Assembly (NCBI RefSeq): GCF_001905505.1
Contig: NZ_LIPG01000002.1
Location: 992,001-1,056,000 of the forward strand
Origin: Streptomyces sp. CB02058
Lineage (GTDB): Bacteria; Actinomycetota; Actinomycetes; Streptomycetales; Streptomycetaceae
Length of the DNA: 64,000 bases
Reading direction: 5' to 3'
Below, one piece after another: positions 35,076 to 44,404 of this stretch (the first letter of the stretch is position 1; every line of letters starts with the position of its first letter). The notes under the pieces were generated by a model. That model was given only the letters and a program-made list of their open reading frames with translations, made no database searches and had not been told where the DNA came from. The position numbers were made by a program, and so were the translations under genes.

Positions 35076-36458
35076 TCACAGGAGCCGGCGGACCACATAG
35101 GCCGAGCCGCGGTCCGCCGGCTCCTCGCCCACGTACTCCTGTTCGCGCATCGCGCACCAGGCGGGAATGTCGAGCCGGGCGGCCTCATCGTCCGCGAGCA
35201 CCGTCACCGTCCCGCCCACGGGTACCTCTCCGATCACCTTTGCGAGTTCGATCACCGGAATCGGGCAGCGCCGGCCCAGCGCGTCGACCACCAGCGACTC
35301 CCGGGACGCGGGGGAGGGTGCCGCGGCCACGGGTGCGCCGAGCCGCTCCCGCACCTCGGCCACCACGCCCGGCAGCACACCGAGGAAGCGCTCGACCTCC
35401 TCCTCCGTGGTCCCCGCCGGAAGCGACACGCGGATGTTCCCCTCCGTGAGCACCCCCATCGCCTTGAGGACATGGCTGGGCGTCAGGGTGCTGCTCGTGC
35501 AGGACGAACCGGATGAAACGGAGAATCCGGCGCGGTCCAGCTCGTGGAGAAGAGTCTCTCCGTCGACATAGAGACAGGAGAAGGTGACCAGATGCGGTAG
35601 CCGCCGCACCGGATCGCCGACCACCTCCACATCGGGCACCAGGCCCGCCACCGCCGTACGGACGCGGTCCACCAGTGCGCGCAGCCGCACGTCCTCCGCC
35701 GCCGCCTCGGCGCGTACGGCGCGCAGCGAGGCCGCCGCCGCCACGATCGCCGGAATGTTCTCGAAGCCGGCGGCCCGCCCCGACTCCCGCTCGTCCACCG
35801 GCCCTTGGGGTGCGAACCGGACACCCTTGCGCACGGCGAGCAGCCCGACCCCGGCCGGTCCGCCCCACTTGTGCGCGGAAGCGGTCAGCAGCGACCAGCG
35901 GCCCGGCACCGGGCCCCAGCCCAGCGACTGGGCGGCGTCCACCAGCAGTGGCACGCCCGCGTCGGCGCAGATCCCGGCCGTCTCCGCGACCGGCTGCTCG
36001 GTCCCGACCTCGTGGTTCGCGGACTGCAGAGCCGCCAGCGCGGTGTCCGGGCGCAGGGCCCGGCCGTACGCCGCAGGGTCCACCGCGCCGGCCCGGTCCA
36101 CCGGCACCTCGGTGAACGATCCGCCCGCCGCCTCCAGCGCGGCGGCCGAATGGAGGACCGAGGAGTGTTCGACGGCGGAGAGCACCAGATGGCGGCCGAC
36201 ACGCCGACGGCCGGAAAGTGCTCCCGAGATCGCCGAATGCACCGCGCGGGTGCCCGACGAGGTGAAGACCAGCTCGTCCGGCCGGCAGCCGACCGCCTCC
36301 GCCGCGGCCTCCCTGGCCGCGTCCAGCAGCAGCGCGGCCCGCCGCCCCTCGCGGTAGAGACGGGCGGGATCGGCCCAGCCCTCGTCCAGGGAGGCAAGCA
36401 GAGCCTGGCGGGCGACGGGGTGCAGGGGGGCGGAGGAAGCCGCGTCGAAGTAGGGCAC
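35076..36458 (-). CDS. iscS: Cysteine desulfurase fused to a TusA-like sulfurtransferase domain
   Basis: A 460-aa fusion. The N-terminal ~375 residues are a class V PLP cysteine desulfurase (MPYFDAASSAPLHPVARQAL start; PLP lysine K197 in TASAHKWGGPAG; persulfide cysteine C320 in SSGSSCTSSTLTPSHVL). Residues about 385-460 are a TusA domain with its cysteine C398 in GRRCPIPVIELAK. The desulfurase probably passes persulfide directly to the TusA domain for tRNA thiolation, Fe-S or cofactor use. It is divergent from ctaC. erpA is nearby, so Fe-S supply genes cluster beside the respiratory genes. Confidence 0.92.
   Translation of the reverse strand: MPYFDAASSAPLHPVARQALLASLDEGWADPARLYREGRRAALLLDAAREAAAEAVGCRPDELVFTSSGTRAVHSAISGALSGRRRVGRHLVLSAVEHSSVLHSAAALEAAGGSFTEVPVDRAGAVDPAAYGRALRPDTALAALQSANHEVGTEQPVAETAGICADAGVPLLVDAAQSLGWGPVPGRWSLLTASAHKWGGPAGVGLLAVRKGVRFAPQGPVDERESGRAAGFENIPAIVAAAASLRAVRAEAAAEDVRLRALVDRVRTAVAGLVPDVEVVGDPVRRLPHLVTFSCLYVDGETLLHELDRAGFSVSSGSSCTSSTLTPSHVLKAMGVLTEGNIRVSLPAGTTEEEVERFLGVLPGVVAEVRERLGAPVAAAPSPASRESLVVDALGRRCPIPVIELAKVIGEVPVGGTVTVLADDEAARLDIPAWCAMREQEYVGEEPADRGSAYVVRRLL
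35080..35125 (+). terminator. adoK terminator embedded in the iscS 3' coding end
   Basis: A 15-bp perfect stem (35080-35094 with 35111-35125) with a 16-base loop lies entirely within the last codons of the convergent iscS-tusA gene, 20 bp after the adoK stop. Confidence 0.65.
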
Positions 36459-36730
36459 GCCGCCACGCTAGCCCGCGGGTGCCCGCCGCCCGGCGAGGGA
36501 GTGCGGACCGGGCGGGGAGAGGGAGCGTCAGATGACGGCCGGAGGCTCGGATTCCACCCCTTCGGGGTGTCGGGCGGCGCGTTGGGCACCCTCCCCGCGC
36601 GACCCCAAATAGCGTCCAGTAGGGTTTGGTCCGCATAAACATCCAAACCCCTGCCCGCGTCAGGGCCGGCGACCGACCAAGTGAGACGGGCGCGCCGACC
36701 GTGCGGGCGAGACTCTCGGGAAGGCGCTAC
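36459..36730. promoter_or_regulatory. iscS/ctaC divergent promoter region with inverted repeat
   Basis: The 272-bp gap contains GGGTTTGG (36622-36629), a 13-base relatively AT-rich spacer and CCAAACCC (36643-36650), a perfect 8-bp inverted repeat about 81-109 bp before the ctaC start. It may be an operator or a leader hairpin of the cta operon. The GGGAAGG ribosome site for ctaC lies at about 36719. Confidence 0.5.
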
Positions 36731-37699
36731 GTGAGTCCCAACGGCTCCGACCGCTCGTCGCGGCGCCCGATGCGGCGGAAGCTGCCGCAGGTGCTGACTG
36801 CGGGCCTGGTCCTGGCGACGGCCTCCGGTTGTTCATACAACTGGGAGGATTTCCCCCGCCTCGGAATGCCCACCCCGGTAACGGAAGAGGCCCCTCGGAT
36901 CCTCTCCCTCTGGCAGGGCTCGTGGGCGGCAGCGCTCGCCACGGGTGTCCTTGTCTGGGGGCTGATCCTCTGGAGCGTCATCTTCCACCGGCGTAGCAGG
37001 ACCAAGGTGGAGGTACCTCAGCAGACCAGGTACAACATGCCTATCGAGGCGCTGTACACAGTGGTCCCCCTCATCATCGTCTCGGTGCTCTTCTACTTCA
37101 CCGCGCGCGATGAATCGAAGCTCCTGGAGCTCAGCCCCAAGCCGGCCCACACCATCAACGTGGTCGGCTACCAGTGGAGCTGGGGCTTCAACTACATCGA
37201 GAAGGTGGAGGGCCAGCCCTCCGCCGGCAACGAGGTCCCCAAGGAGCTCGACGCCATCCCCGACAAGTACCGCAAGGACTTCCCCGAGGGCGCCGGCGGC
37301 GTCTACGACGTGGGCGTCCCCGGTACGCGCAACCCGCAGAACGGCAACCCGGGTCCGACCCTGTGGCTGCCGAAGGGCGAGAAGGTCCGCTTCGTCCTGA
37401 CTTCGCGTGACGTCATCCACTCCTTCTGGGTGGTGCCGTTCCTCATGAAGCAGGACGTCATTCCGGGCCACACCAACTCCTTCGAGGTCACGCCGACGAA
37501 GGAGGGCACCTACATGGGTAAGTGCGCCGAGCTCTGCGGCGTCGACCACTCCCGGATGCTCTTCAACGTCAAGATCGTTTCTCCCGAGCGTTACCAGCAG
37601 CACCTCAAGGAGCTGGCGGAGAAGGGTCAGACGGGCTACGTGCCGGCAGGCATCGAGCAGACGGACCCGGCCAGGAATGCGGAGACGAACAAACTGTGA
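36731..37699 (+). CDS. ctaC: Cytochrome c oxidase subunit II (aa3 type)
   Basis: A 322-aa CuA-carrying subunit that takes electrons from cytochrome c. A lipoprotein signal is present ([14 protein letters not shown]). Two transmembrane helices lie at about 60-85 and 105-125. The CuA site is in the outer cupredoxin domain, [14 protein letters not shown], with upstream His in [11 protein letters not shown]. An actinobacterial insertion of about 35 residues follows [11 protein letters not shown]. The GTG at 36731 is supported by GGGAAGG. The stop overlaps ctaD (GTGA). Confidence 0.96.
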   Translation: MSPNGSDRSSRRPMRRKLPQVLTAGLVLATASGCSYNWEDFPRLGMPTPVTEEAPRILSLWQGSWAAALATGVLVWGLILWSVIFHRRSRTKVEVPQQTRYNMPIEALYTVVPLIIVSVLFYFTARDESKLLELSPKPAHTINVVGYQWSWGFNYIEKVEGQPSAGNEVPKELDAIPDKYRKDFPEGAGGVYDVGVPGTRNPQNGNPGPTLWLPKGEKVRFVLTSRDVIHSFWVVPFLMKQDVIPGHTNSFEVTPTKEGTYMGKCAELCGVDHSRMLFNVKIVSPERYQQHLKELAEKGQTGYVPAGIEQTDPARNAETNKL

Positions 37700-39432
37700 G
37701 CATCCTCAATGAATCCCAGGGTGCCGCGGCAGCAGACGACTCGTTCGAGGACGAGCTGCCGGTGCGGCGCAAGCAGCCGGGGAGTGTCGTCGTCAAGTGG
37801 CTGACCACCACTGACCACAAGACGATCGGCACGATGTACCTGGTCACATCGTTCGCGTTCTTCTGCATCGGCGGTCTCCTGGCGCTCTTCATGCGCGCCG
37901 AGCTGGCCCGTCCGGGTACGCAGATCATGTCGAACGAGCAGTTCAACCAGGCGTTCACGATGCACGGCACGATCATGCTGCTGATGTTCGCAACGCCGCT
38001 GTTCGCCGGATTCGCGAACTGGATCATGCCGCTGCAGATCGGCGCGCCCGACGTGGCGTTCCCGCGGCTGAACATGTTCGCGTACTGGCTGTACCTCTTC
38101 GGCTCGCTCATCGCGGTGGCCGGCTTCCTCACCCCGCAGGGCGCGGCCGACTTCGGCTGGTTCGCCTACTCCCCGCTGTCGGACGCGGTCCGCTCGCCGG
38201 GCGTCGGCGCCGACATGTGGATCATGGGTCTGGCCTTCTCCGGCTTCGGCACGATCCTCGGTTCGGTCAACTTCATCACCACGATCATCTGCATGCGCGC
38301 CCCCGGCATGACGATGTTCCGCATGCCGATCTTCACCTGGAACGTCCTGCTGACCGGTGTCCTGGTCCTGCTGGCCTTCCCGGTGCTGGCCGCCGCGCTC
38401 TTCGCGCTGGAGGCGGACCGTAAATTCGGTGCGCACATCTTCGACGCGGCCAATGGCGGCGCATTGCTCTGGCAACACCTCTTCTGGTTCTTCGGCCATC
38501 CAGAGGTGTACATCATCGCGCTACCATTCTTCGGAATCATTTCCGAAATCATCCCGGTATTCAGCCGCAAGCCGATGTTCGGCTACATCGGTCTGATCAG
38601 CGCGACGATTGCCATCGCCGGCCTTTCGGTGACGGTGTGGGCCCACCACATGTACGTCACCGGCGGTGTGCTGCTGCCGTTCTTCTCCTTCATGACATTC
38701 CTCATCGCGGTACCGACCGGTGTGAAGTTCTTCAACTGGATCGGCACGATGTGGAAGGGGTCGTTGTCCTTCGAGACACCGATGCTCTGGTCGGTCGGCT
38801 TCCTGATCACCTTCGCCTTCGGTGGTCTGACCGGCGTGATCCTGGCGTCGCCGCCGCTGGACTTCCACATCTCCGACTCGTACTTCGTCGTCGCGCACTT
38901 CCACTACGTCGTCTTCGGCACCGTGGTCTTCGCGATGTTCGCCGGTTTCCACTTCTGGTGGCCGAAGTTCACCGGCAAGATGCTGGACGAGCGGCTCGGG
39001 AAGGTGACGTTCTGGACGCTGTTCATCGGCTTCCACGGCACGTTCCTGGTGCAGCACTGGCTCGGAGCCGAGGGCATGCCGCGTCGTTACGCGGACTACC
39101 TCGCCGCCGACGGCTTCACCGCCCTGAACACGATCTCGACGATCTCCTCGTTCGTGCTCGGTCTGTCGATCCTGCCGTTCTTCTACAACGTCTGGAAGAC
39201 CGCCAAGTACGGCAAGAAGATCGAGGTCGACGACCCGTGGGGCTACGGCCGTTCGCTCGAATGGGCGACGTCCTGCCCGCCGCCGCGGCACAACTTCATC
39301 AGCCTGCCGCGCATCCGCTCCGAATCCCCGGCGTTCGACCTGCACCACCCGGAGATCGCGGCGCTCGAGCAGCTGGATCACCTCTCCGAGGGTGACAAGG
39401 TCCTCGTCGGCGGCAAGGAGGACGGCAAGTGA
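37696..39432 (+). CDS. ctaD: Cytochrome c oxidase subunit I (aa3 type)
   Basis: A 578-aa, twelve-helix catalytic subunit that reduces oxygen to water and pumps protons. Heme and CuB ligands are visible: the low-spin heme His in [21 protein letters not shown] (CuB His cross-linked Tyr), [10 protein letters not shown], and VVAHFHYVV for hemes a3 and a. It begins VSILNESQG at GTG 37696, overlapping the ctaC stop by 4 bp, so translation is coupled. A C-terminal cytosolic tail of about 50 residues follows. Confidence 0.97.
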   Translation: MSILNESQGAAAADDSFEDELPVRRKQPGSVVVKWLTTTDHKTIGTMYLVTSFAFFCIGGLLALFMRAELARPGTQIMSNEQFNQAFTMHGTIMLLMFATPLFAGFANWIMPLQIGAPDVAFPRLNMFAYWLYLFGSLIAVAGFLTPQGAADFGWFAYSPLSDAVRSPGVGADMWIMGLAFSGFGTILGSVNFITTIICMRAPGMTMFRMPIFTWNVLLTGVLVLLAFPVLAAALFALEADRKFGAHIFDAANGGALLWQHLFWFFGHPEVYIIALPFFGIISEIIPVFSRKPMFGYIGLISATIAIAGLSVTVWAHHMYVTGGVLLPFFSFMTFLIAVPTGVKFFNWIGTMWKGSLSFETPMLWSVGFLITFAFGGLTGVILASPPLDFHISDSYFVVAHFHYVVFGTVVFAMFAGFHFWWPKFTGKMLDERLGKVTFWTLFIGFHGTFLVQHWLGAEGMPRRYADYLAADGFTALNTISTISSFVLGLSILPFFYNVWKTAKYGKKIEVDDPWGYGRSLEWATSCPPPRHNFISLPRIRSESPAFDLHHPEIAALEQLDHLSEGDKVLVGGKEDGK

Positions 39433-39827
39433 AGATCCAGGGCAAGCTCTTCATCTGGCTCAGCGTCTTCATGCTGGCCATGGCCATCACCTACGGCGTC
39501 TGGTCCAAGGAGCCGGTGGGCACCACCGCGCTGGTCCTGTCCTTCGGGCTGACCATCATGATCGGCTTCTACCTGGCCTTCACGGCCAACCGGGTCGACG
39601 CGCTGGCCCAGGACAACAAGGAAGCCGATGTCGCGGACGAGGCCGGCGAGGTGGGCTTCTTCTCCCCGCACAGCTGGCAGCCGCTCTCGCTGGCCATCGG
39701 TGGAGCGTTCCTCTTCCTGGCCGTCGTCTTCGGCTGGTGGCTGGCCTACTTCTCGGCGCCGCTGCTCCTGATCGGCCTCTTCGGCTGGGTCTTCGAGTAC
39801 TACCGGGGCGAGAACCGCACCCAGTAG
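39429..39827 (+). CDS. ctaF: Cytochrome c oxidase subunit IV, actinobacterial CtaF
   Basis: A 132-aa protein with four hydrophobic helices (about 7-25, 32-52, 88-106, 108-125), ending [10 protein letters not shown], the form of the actinobacterial subunit IV found in the bc1-aa3 supercomplex. Its GTG overlaps the ctaD stop (GTGA). It is the last gene of the ctaCDF operon; a 20-bp hairpin follows. Confidence 0.93.
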   Translation: MKIQGKLFIWLSVFMLAMAITYGVWSKEPVGTTALVLSFGLTIMIGFYLAFTANRVDALAQDNKEADVADEAGEVGFFSPHSWQPLSLAIGGAFLFLAVVFGWWLAYFSAPLLLIGLFGWVFEYYRGENRTQ

Positions 39828-39858
39828 GACACGCCGTCCACGGACGCACAGCACCCGT

Positions 39859-39902
39859 ACGGGGGCCCGGTCCGCTCAGCAATGAGCGGACCGGGCCCCC
39901 GT
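39859..39902 (+). terminator. ctaCDF terminator with GCAA tetraloop
   Basis: A 20-bp perfect stem (39859-39878 with 39883-39902) closed by GCAA, a GNRA tetraloop, followed by TTT. Confidence 0.92.
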
Positions 39903-39952
39903 TTGCAGTCATTGAACGAGCTGGATCGGATGAATCTTCTTAGCGTGGGTTC

Positions 39953-41209
39953 ATGAACCACACGCCGAGCATCCGCACCGTAGTGAGCTGCACTCTGCTG
40001 GTCGTGACCCTGGTTGCAGGTGCGACCGCCTGTGGCGAGCCCGATGGTGATCCGCTGTCGCTGAGGCCCTACGACGCGGCCGACCTCATCTCCTTCAACG
40101 GTCCGGCCGAGAACAAGAAGGCCGACCCCGACAAGCCCCTCGAAGTCACCGTCAAGGACGACGACGCCAAGATCACGGACGTGACGGCGGTCGACACCGA
40201 GGGCCGGCACCTGGCCGGCGAGCTCGACGCCGACGGGAAGCGTTGGCACTCCACCACCTCGCTCGCCGCCGGCACCCGATACACCGTCAAGATCTCCACC
40301 GAGAACGGCGACGGGGCCCCCGGCAGCCGTACGTACGCCTTCGGCACGGCCTCGGCCAAGAAGTTCCTGAACGTCTCCCTTGGCCCGCAGGCGGGCACCT
40401 ACGGCGTCGGACAGCCCCTCACGGCGGAACTCAGCGCTCCGGTCAACGGCCGGGCGGCCAGGGCCACCGTGGAGCGCGGGCTCCAGGTCCGGTCCACCCC
40501 CGCCGTCACCGGCTCCTGGTACTGGGTCGACGCCAAGACGCTGCACTACCGGCCCAAGGAGTACTGGCCGGCCGACGCCACCATCGACGTGCGCAGCAAC
40601 CTCAAGGGCATCAAGGTCACCGGCGGCCTCCACGGCGCCGAGACGAAGCCCCTGAAAATCACGACGGGTGACCGCATAGAAGCGATCACGGACGCCTCCG
40701 ACCACTCGATGACCGTGCTGCGGAACGGCGAAGTGATCAACACCATTCCGGTCACCACCGGCAAGCCCGGCTTCGACACGCGCAACGGCGTCAAGGTCGT
40801 GCTGGCCAAGGAGCAGTTCGTACGTATGCGCGGTGAGAGCATCGGCATCGCGGCCGGCTCCTCCGAGTCCTACGACCTGCCGGTCTACTGGGCCACACGC
40901 GTCACCTGGAGCGGCGAGTACGTCCACGCGGCGCCCTGGTCCACGGGCTCGCAGGGCAACGCCAACGTCAGCCACGGCTGCACGGGCATGAGCACCGCCG
41001 ACGCCCAGTGGTTCTTCGAGACCGTCCGGGAGGGGGACATCGTCAAGGTCGTCGGGAGCGACGGCGAGACGATGACCCCGTTCGACAACGGCTTCGGCGA
41101 CTGGAACCTCGCCTGGGACGTCTGGCAGAAGGGCAGCGCCCTGCACGGCGGCGGCACGCCCGACACGGGCACCGACGTCCAGACGGCGCGGCTGCGCCCC
41201 CAGGTCTGA
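39953..41209 (+). CDS. L,D-transpeptidase lipoprotein (YkuD domain, Ig-like N-terminal domains)
   Basis: A 418-aa exported enzyme making 3-3 cross-links in peptidoglycan. The signal peptide ends in a lipobox (LVAGATAC). Two beta-rich Ig-like domains occupy about 30-245 (SWYWVDAKTLHYRPKEYWP is characteristic of LdtMt2-like proteins). The YkuD catalytic domain carries the Cys motif NVSHGCTGMSTADAQWFF. A C-terminal extension (WNLAWDVWQKGSALHGGG) follows. The gene lies between two cytochrome oxidase operons but has its own terminators, so is likely independent. Confidence 0.94.
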   Translation: MNHTPSIRTVVSCTLLVVTLVAGATACGEPDGDPLSLRPYDAADLISFNGPAENKKADPDKPLEVTVKDDDAKITDVTAVDTEGRHLAGELDADGKRWHSTTSLAAGTRYTVKISTENGDGAPGSRTYAFGTASAKKFLNVSLGPQAGTYGVGQPLTAELSAPVNGRAARATVERGLQVRSTPAVTGSWYWVDAKTLHYRPKEYWPADATIDVRSNLKGIKVTGGLHGAETKPLKITTGDRIEAITDASDHSMTVLRNGEVINTIPVTTGKPGFDTRNGVKVVLAKEQFVRMRGESIGIAAGSSESYDLPVYWATRVTWSGEYVHAAPWSTGSQGNANVSHGCTGMSTADAQWFFETVREGDIVKVVGSDGETMTPFDNGFGDWNLAWDVWQKGSALHGGGTPDTGTDVQTARLRPQV

Positions 41210-41245
41210 TCCGGCCCGGAGTGCGCAGCGCCCCGCGAGGACACC

Positions 41246-41270
41246 GCGAAGGGGATCGGGGCCCCTTCGC
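41246..41270. terminator. Bidirectional terminator between L,D-transpeptidase and receiver genes
   Basis: GCGAAGGGG (41246-41254) pairs with CCCCTTCGC (41262-41270), 7-base loop, between two convergent stop codons. Confidence 0.75.
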
Positions 41271-41280
41271 CCCAGGGGCC

Positions 41281-41682
41281 TCAGGCCTCCACGGACAGCC
41301 TGTGGCGGAGGAGAGAAGCCAGGGCGTCCGAGAAGTCGACCGGGTCGACCGGATGCGTCACAGCGGCGTCCGCACGGCTCCACGTGGCCAGCCAGGCGTC
41401 CTGGGGCCGCCCGATCAGCAGCAGCACGGGCGGGCAGTCGAAGATCTCGTCCTTGATCTGCCTGCAGACGCCCATACCGCCCGCGGGAGCCGTCTCGCCG
41501 TCCAGCACGCAGACGTCGACACCGCCCCGGTCCAGCGCGCTCAGGACGGCCGGCAGTGTGGCGCACTCCAGGAACTTCACCGGCGGCACGTCCGCGGCAG
41601 GCCTGCGCCCGGCTGCCAGCCTCACCTGCTCACGGGTGTTGGCGTCGTCGCTGTAGACCAGGACCGTGGCGGTCGGCTGCAT
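41281..41682 (-). CDS. Stand-alone degenerate receiver (response-regulator-like) protein
   Basis: A 133-aa single-domain protein, MQPTATVLVYSDDANTREQV, with a receiver fold. The DD pair is at 12-13 and the usual phospho-acceptor is kept as Asp61 (CVLDGETAP). The conserved Ser/Thr after strand 4 is replaced (LLLIGRP), and the conserved Lys after strand 5 reads His110 (VTHPVDP). So phosphorylation-driven switching is doubtful. There is no output domain. GGAGG precedes the ATG. It lies beside ctaE, divergently, in an unusual place for a signalling gene. Function unknown. Confidence 0.85.
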   Translation of the reverse strand: MQPTATVLVYSDDANTREQVRLAAGRRPAADVPPVKFLECATLPAVLSALDRGGVDVCVLDGETAPAGGMGVCRQIKDEIFDCPPVLLLIGRPQDAWLATWSRADAAVTHPVDPVDFSDALASLLRHRLSVEA

Positions 41683-41791
41683 TGTTCCTCCGTGACGTCT
41701 GTGTCTTCGGGGCTCTCGGGGCATGAACCGATGGGCGGATCGTACTCCGGCGGACAGCCTGTCAGCACCGGTAAAGGCAGCGATTCGATGG

Positions 41792-41832
41792 GCCGTTCGG
41801 TGAGGACACACGCCCCTGACACACCGAACGGC
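41792..41832. promoter_or_regulatory. 11-bp inverted repeat upstream of ctaE
   Basis: GCCGTTCGGTG (41792-41802) and CACCGAACGGC (41822-41832) are perfect arms around a 19-bp spacer, ending 37 bp before the ctaE start. This is a candidate operator or leader hairpin for the ctaE-qcrCAB operon; it is not the Rex consensus as I know it. Confidence 0.55.
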
Positions 41833-41869
41833 ACCCCCCGGAGTGAGGGCGGGATAAGCGACCGACATA

Positions 41870-42490
41870 ATGTCGGTCGTGGCGACAGCAACGACAGTAG
41901 AAACCGGGCACGCGCACCCGTCGGTCAATCGGCCGAACCTCACCAGCGTCGGAACCATCATCTGGTTGAGTTCCGAGCTGATGTTCTTCGCGGCCCTCTT
42001 CGCGATGTACTTCACCCTGCGATCGGTGATGGGACCCGATCACTGGAAGGAGATGGCTCACCATCTGAACTTCCCGTTCTCGGCGACGAACACCACGATC
42101 CTGGTGCTTTCCTCTCTCACCTGCCAGCTCGGCGTTTTCGCCGCGGAGCGGGGCGATGTGAAGAAGCTCCGCACCTGGTTCATCATCACGTTCGTGATGG
42201 GTGCGATCTTCATCGGAGGCCAGGTCCTCGAGTACACCGAGCTGGTCAAGGAGGCGGGTCTCTCCCTGTCCTCCGACCCGTACGGCTCGGTGTTCTACCT
42301 GACGACCGGCTTCCACGGTCTGCATGTGACAGGCGGTCTCATCGCCTTCCTGCTCGTTCTGGGCAGGACATACGCGGCCTCGAGATTCACCCACGAGCAG
42401 GCCACCGCGGCCATCGTCGTGTCCTACTACTGGCACTTCGTCGATGTCGTCTGGATCGGTCTGTTCGCCACGATCTACATGATCAAGTAA
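41870..42490 (+). CDS. ctaE: Cytochrome c oxidase subunit III
   Basis: A 206-aa, five-helix subunit of aa3 oxidase (helices at about 28-48, 68-88, 100-120, 140-165, 185-204). Family features are [29 protein letters not shown] and [15 protein letters not shown]. The start is ATG 41870; an in-frame GTG lies 9 bases inside. It is 55 bp before qcrC and cotranscribed with the bc1 genes, the order also seen in mycobacteria. Confidence 0.96.
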   Translation: MSVVATATTVETGHAHPSVNRPNLTSVGTIIWLSSELMFFAALFAMYFTLRSVMGPDHWKEMAHHLNFPFSATNTTILVLSSLTCQLGVFAAERGDVKKLRTWFIITFVMGAIFIGGQVLEYTELVKEAGLSLSSDPYGSVFYLTTGFHGLHVTGGLIAFLLVLGRTYAASRFTHEQATAAIVVSYYWHFVDVVWIGLFATIYMIK

Positions 42491-42545
42491 CCGGGCTCGC
42501 ACCCGCCCATCATCGACGCAGAAGATCCTGACACCGGGGTAATCC

Positions 42546-43355
42546 GTGAAAAAGCTCTCCGCACGACGACGCCATCCGCTGGCGGCCGTCGTCGTACTAC
42601 TCCTCGCGCTGGCGGCTACCGGGGGGCTGTACGCCGCGTTCGCGCCTGCGGGTAAGGCGCAGGCCGACGAAACCGCCCAGTCCCTCGCCATCGACGAGGG
42701 CAAGAAGCTCTACTCCGTGGGCTGTGCCAGCTGCCACGGATCCGGCGGTCAGGGCACCACCGACGGGCCGTCCCTCGTGGGCGTCGGCTCCGCCGCCGTC
42801 GACTTCCAGGTCGGCACCGGACGCATGCCGGCCCAGCAGCCGGGCGCCCAGGTACCGAAGAAGAAGGTCATCTACAACCAGGCCGAGATCGACCAGCTCG
42901 CGGCGTACGTCGCATCGCTGGGCGCCGGTCCGATCACGCCCACCAAGAGCCAGGTCGACCCCTCGGGCGCCGACGTGGCCAAGGGCGGTGACCTGTTCCG
43001 TACCAACTGCGCGCAGTGCCACAACTTCACCGGTGAGGGCGGCGCGCTGACGAACGGCAAGTACGCCCCGAGCCTCGAAGGCGTGAGCCCGAAGCACATC
43101 TACGAGGCCATGCAGACCGGCCCGCAGAGCATGCCCTCCTTCCCGGACAGCACCATGCCGGAGCAGGAGAAGAAAGACATCATCGCGTACATCAAGACCG
43201 TCAACGGTGATGAGTCCCAGACCCCCGGTGGCCTCTCGCTCGGTGGCCTCGGCCCCGTCAGTGAAGGTCTCTTCGGCTGGATCTTCGGTCTGGGCGGCCT
43301 GATCGCCATCGCCGTCTGGGTCGCGGCCCACACCGCTAAGGCCAAGAAGTCATGA
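42546..43355 (+). CDS. qcrC: Diheme cytochrome c subunit of the bc1 complex
   Basis: A 269-aa membrane-anchored cytochrome. It has an N-terminal signal anchor (residues 11-33) and two class I heme c sites, C60-C63-H64 and C155-C158-H159. A C-terminal transmembrane helix lies at about 243-262. It replaces soluble cytochrome c and passes electrons directly from the Rieske protein to CuA in the actinobacterial supercomplex. Its stop overlaps qcrA as ATGA. Confidence 0.96.
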   Translation: MKKLSARRRHPLAAVVVLLLALAATGGLYAAFAPAGKAQADETAQSLAIDEGKKLYSVGCASCHGSGGQGTTDGPSLVGVGSAAVDFQVGTGRMPAQQPGAQVPKKKVIYNQAEIDQLAAYVASLGAGPITPTKSQVDPSGADVAKGGDLFRTNCAQCHNFTGEGGALTNGKYAPSLEGVSPKHIYEAMQTGPQSMPSFPDSTMPEQEKKDIIAYIKTVNGDESQTPGGLSLGGLGPVSEGLFGWIFGLGGLIAIAVWVAAHTAKAKKS

Positions 43356-44404
43356 GTAGCCAACAGATTCCAGAAGAGCACCTGCCGGTAGAGCAGGGCG
43401 CCGCGCACGGCGCGGCAGTGGTCGCGGACGACCCGTTCGCCAACCCGGGGCTGCCGGCCCACAAGCCGCGCATCCAGGACATCGACGAACGTGCCGCCAG
43501 GCGCTCCGAGCGAGCCGTCGCGTTCATGTTCACGCTGTCCATGCTGGCGACGGTCGGCTTCATCGCCTCCTACGTCATCTTCCCGGTCGACAAGATCGTC
43601 TACATCTGGCCGTTCGGGCATGTGAGCGCGCTGAACTTCTCCCTGGGTCTGACCCTGGGACTCGCGCTCTTCTGCATCGGCGCGGGCGCCGTCCACTGGG
43701 CGCGCACCCTGATGTCGGACGTGGAGGTCGCCGACGACCGGCACGCCATCGCGGCCGAGCCCGAGGTCAAGGCCAAGGTCATGGCCGACTTCGCGGCCGG
43801 TGCCGCGGAGTCCGCGATCGGGCGGCGCAAGCTGATCCGCAACACGATGTTCGGTGCGCTGGCCCTGGTGCCGCTCTCCGGCGTGGTGCTGCTGCGCGAC
43901 CTCGGTCCGCTGCCGGAGAAGAAGCTCCGGTCCACCCTGTGGGCCAAGGGCAAGCAGCTCGTCAACATGAACACCATGGAGCCGCTGCGCCCCGAGGACG
44001 TCGTCGTCGGTTCGCTGACCTTCGCCATGCCCGAGGGCCTGGAGGAGGACGCGCACGACTTCCAGACGCAGATCGCCAAGGCCGCCCTGATGATCATCCG
44101 CATCGAGCCGGACAACATCAAGGACAAGCGCGAGCGCGAGTGGGCCCACGAGGGAATCGTGGCCTTCTCGAAGATCTGCACCCACGTCGGCTGCCCGATC
44201 AGCCTGTACGAGCAGCAGACGCATCACGTGCTCTGCCCGTGCCACCAGTCCACCTTCGACCTCTCCGACGGCGCCCGCGTCATCTTCGGTCCGGCCGGTC
44301 ACGCCCTTCCGCAGCTGCGGATCGGTGTGAACAGCGAGGGCAACCTCGAGGCGCTCGGTGACTTCGAAGAGCCCGTCGGTCCTGCCTTCTGGGAGCGCGG
44401 ATGA
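43352..44404 (+). CDS. qcrA: Rieske iron-sulfur subunit of the bc1 complex
   Basis: A 350-aa protein with three transmembrane helices (about 55-78, 88-110 and 160-180), the actinobacterial layout. The Rieske cluster ligands are C276/H278 (CTHVGC) and C295/H298 (CPCHQS), with C281-C297 as the disulfide. It accepts electrons from menaquinol and gives them to QcrC. Both ends overlap neighbours by 4 bp, so the three qcr genes are translationally coupled. Confidence 0.96.
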   Translation: MSSQQIPEEHLPVEQGAAHGAAVVADDPFANPGLPAHKPRIQDIDERAARRSERAVAFMFTLSMLATVGFIASYVIFPVDKIVYIWPFGHVSALNFSLGLTLGLALFCIGAGAVHWARTLMSDVEVADDRHAIAAEPEVKAKVMADFAAGAAESAIGRRKLIRNTMFGALALVPLSGVVLLRDLGPLPEKKLRSTLWAKGKQLVNMNTMEPLRPEDVVVGSLTFAMPEGLEEDAHDFQTQIAKAALMIIRIEPDNIKDKREREWAHEGIVAFSKICTHVGCPISLYEQQTHHVLCPCHQSTFDLSDGARVIFGPAGHALPQLRIGVNSEGNLEALGDFEEPVGPAFWERG

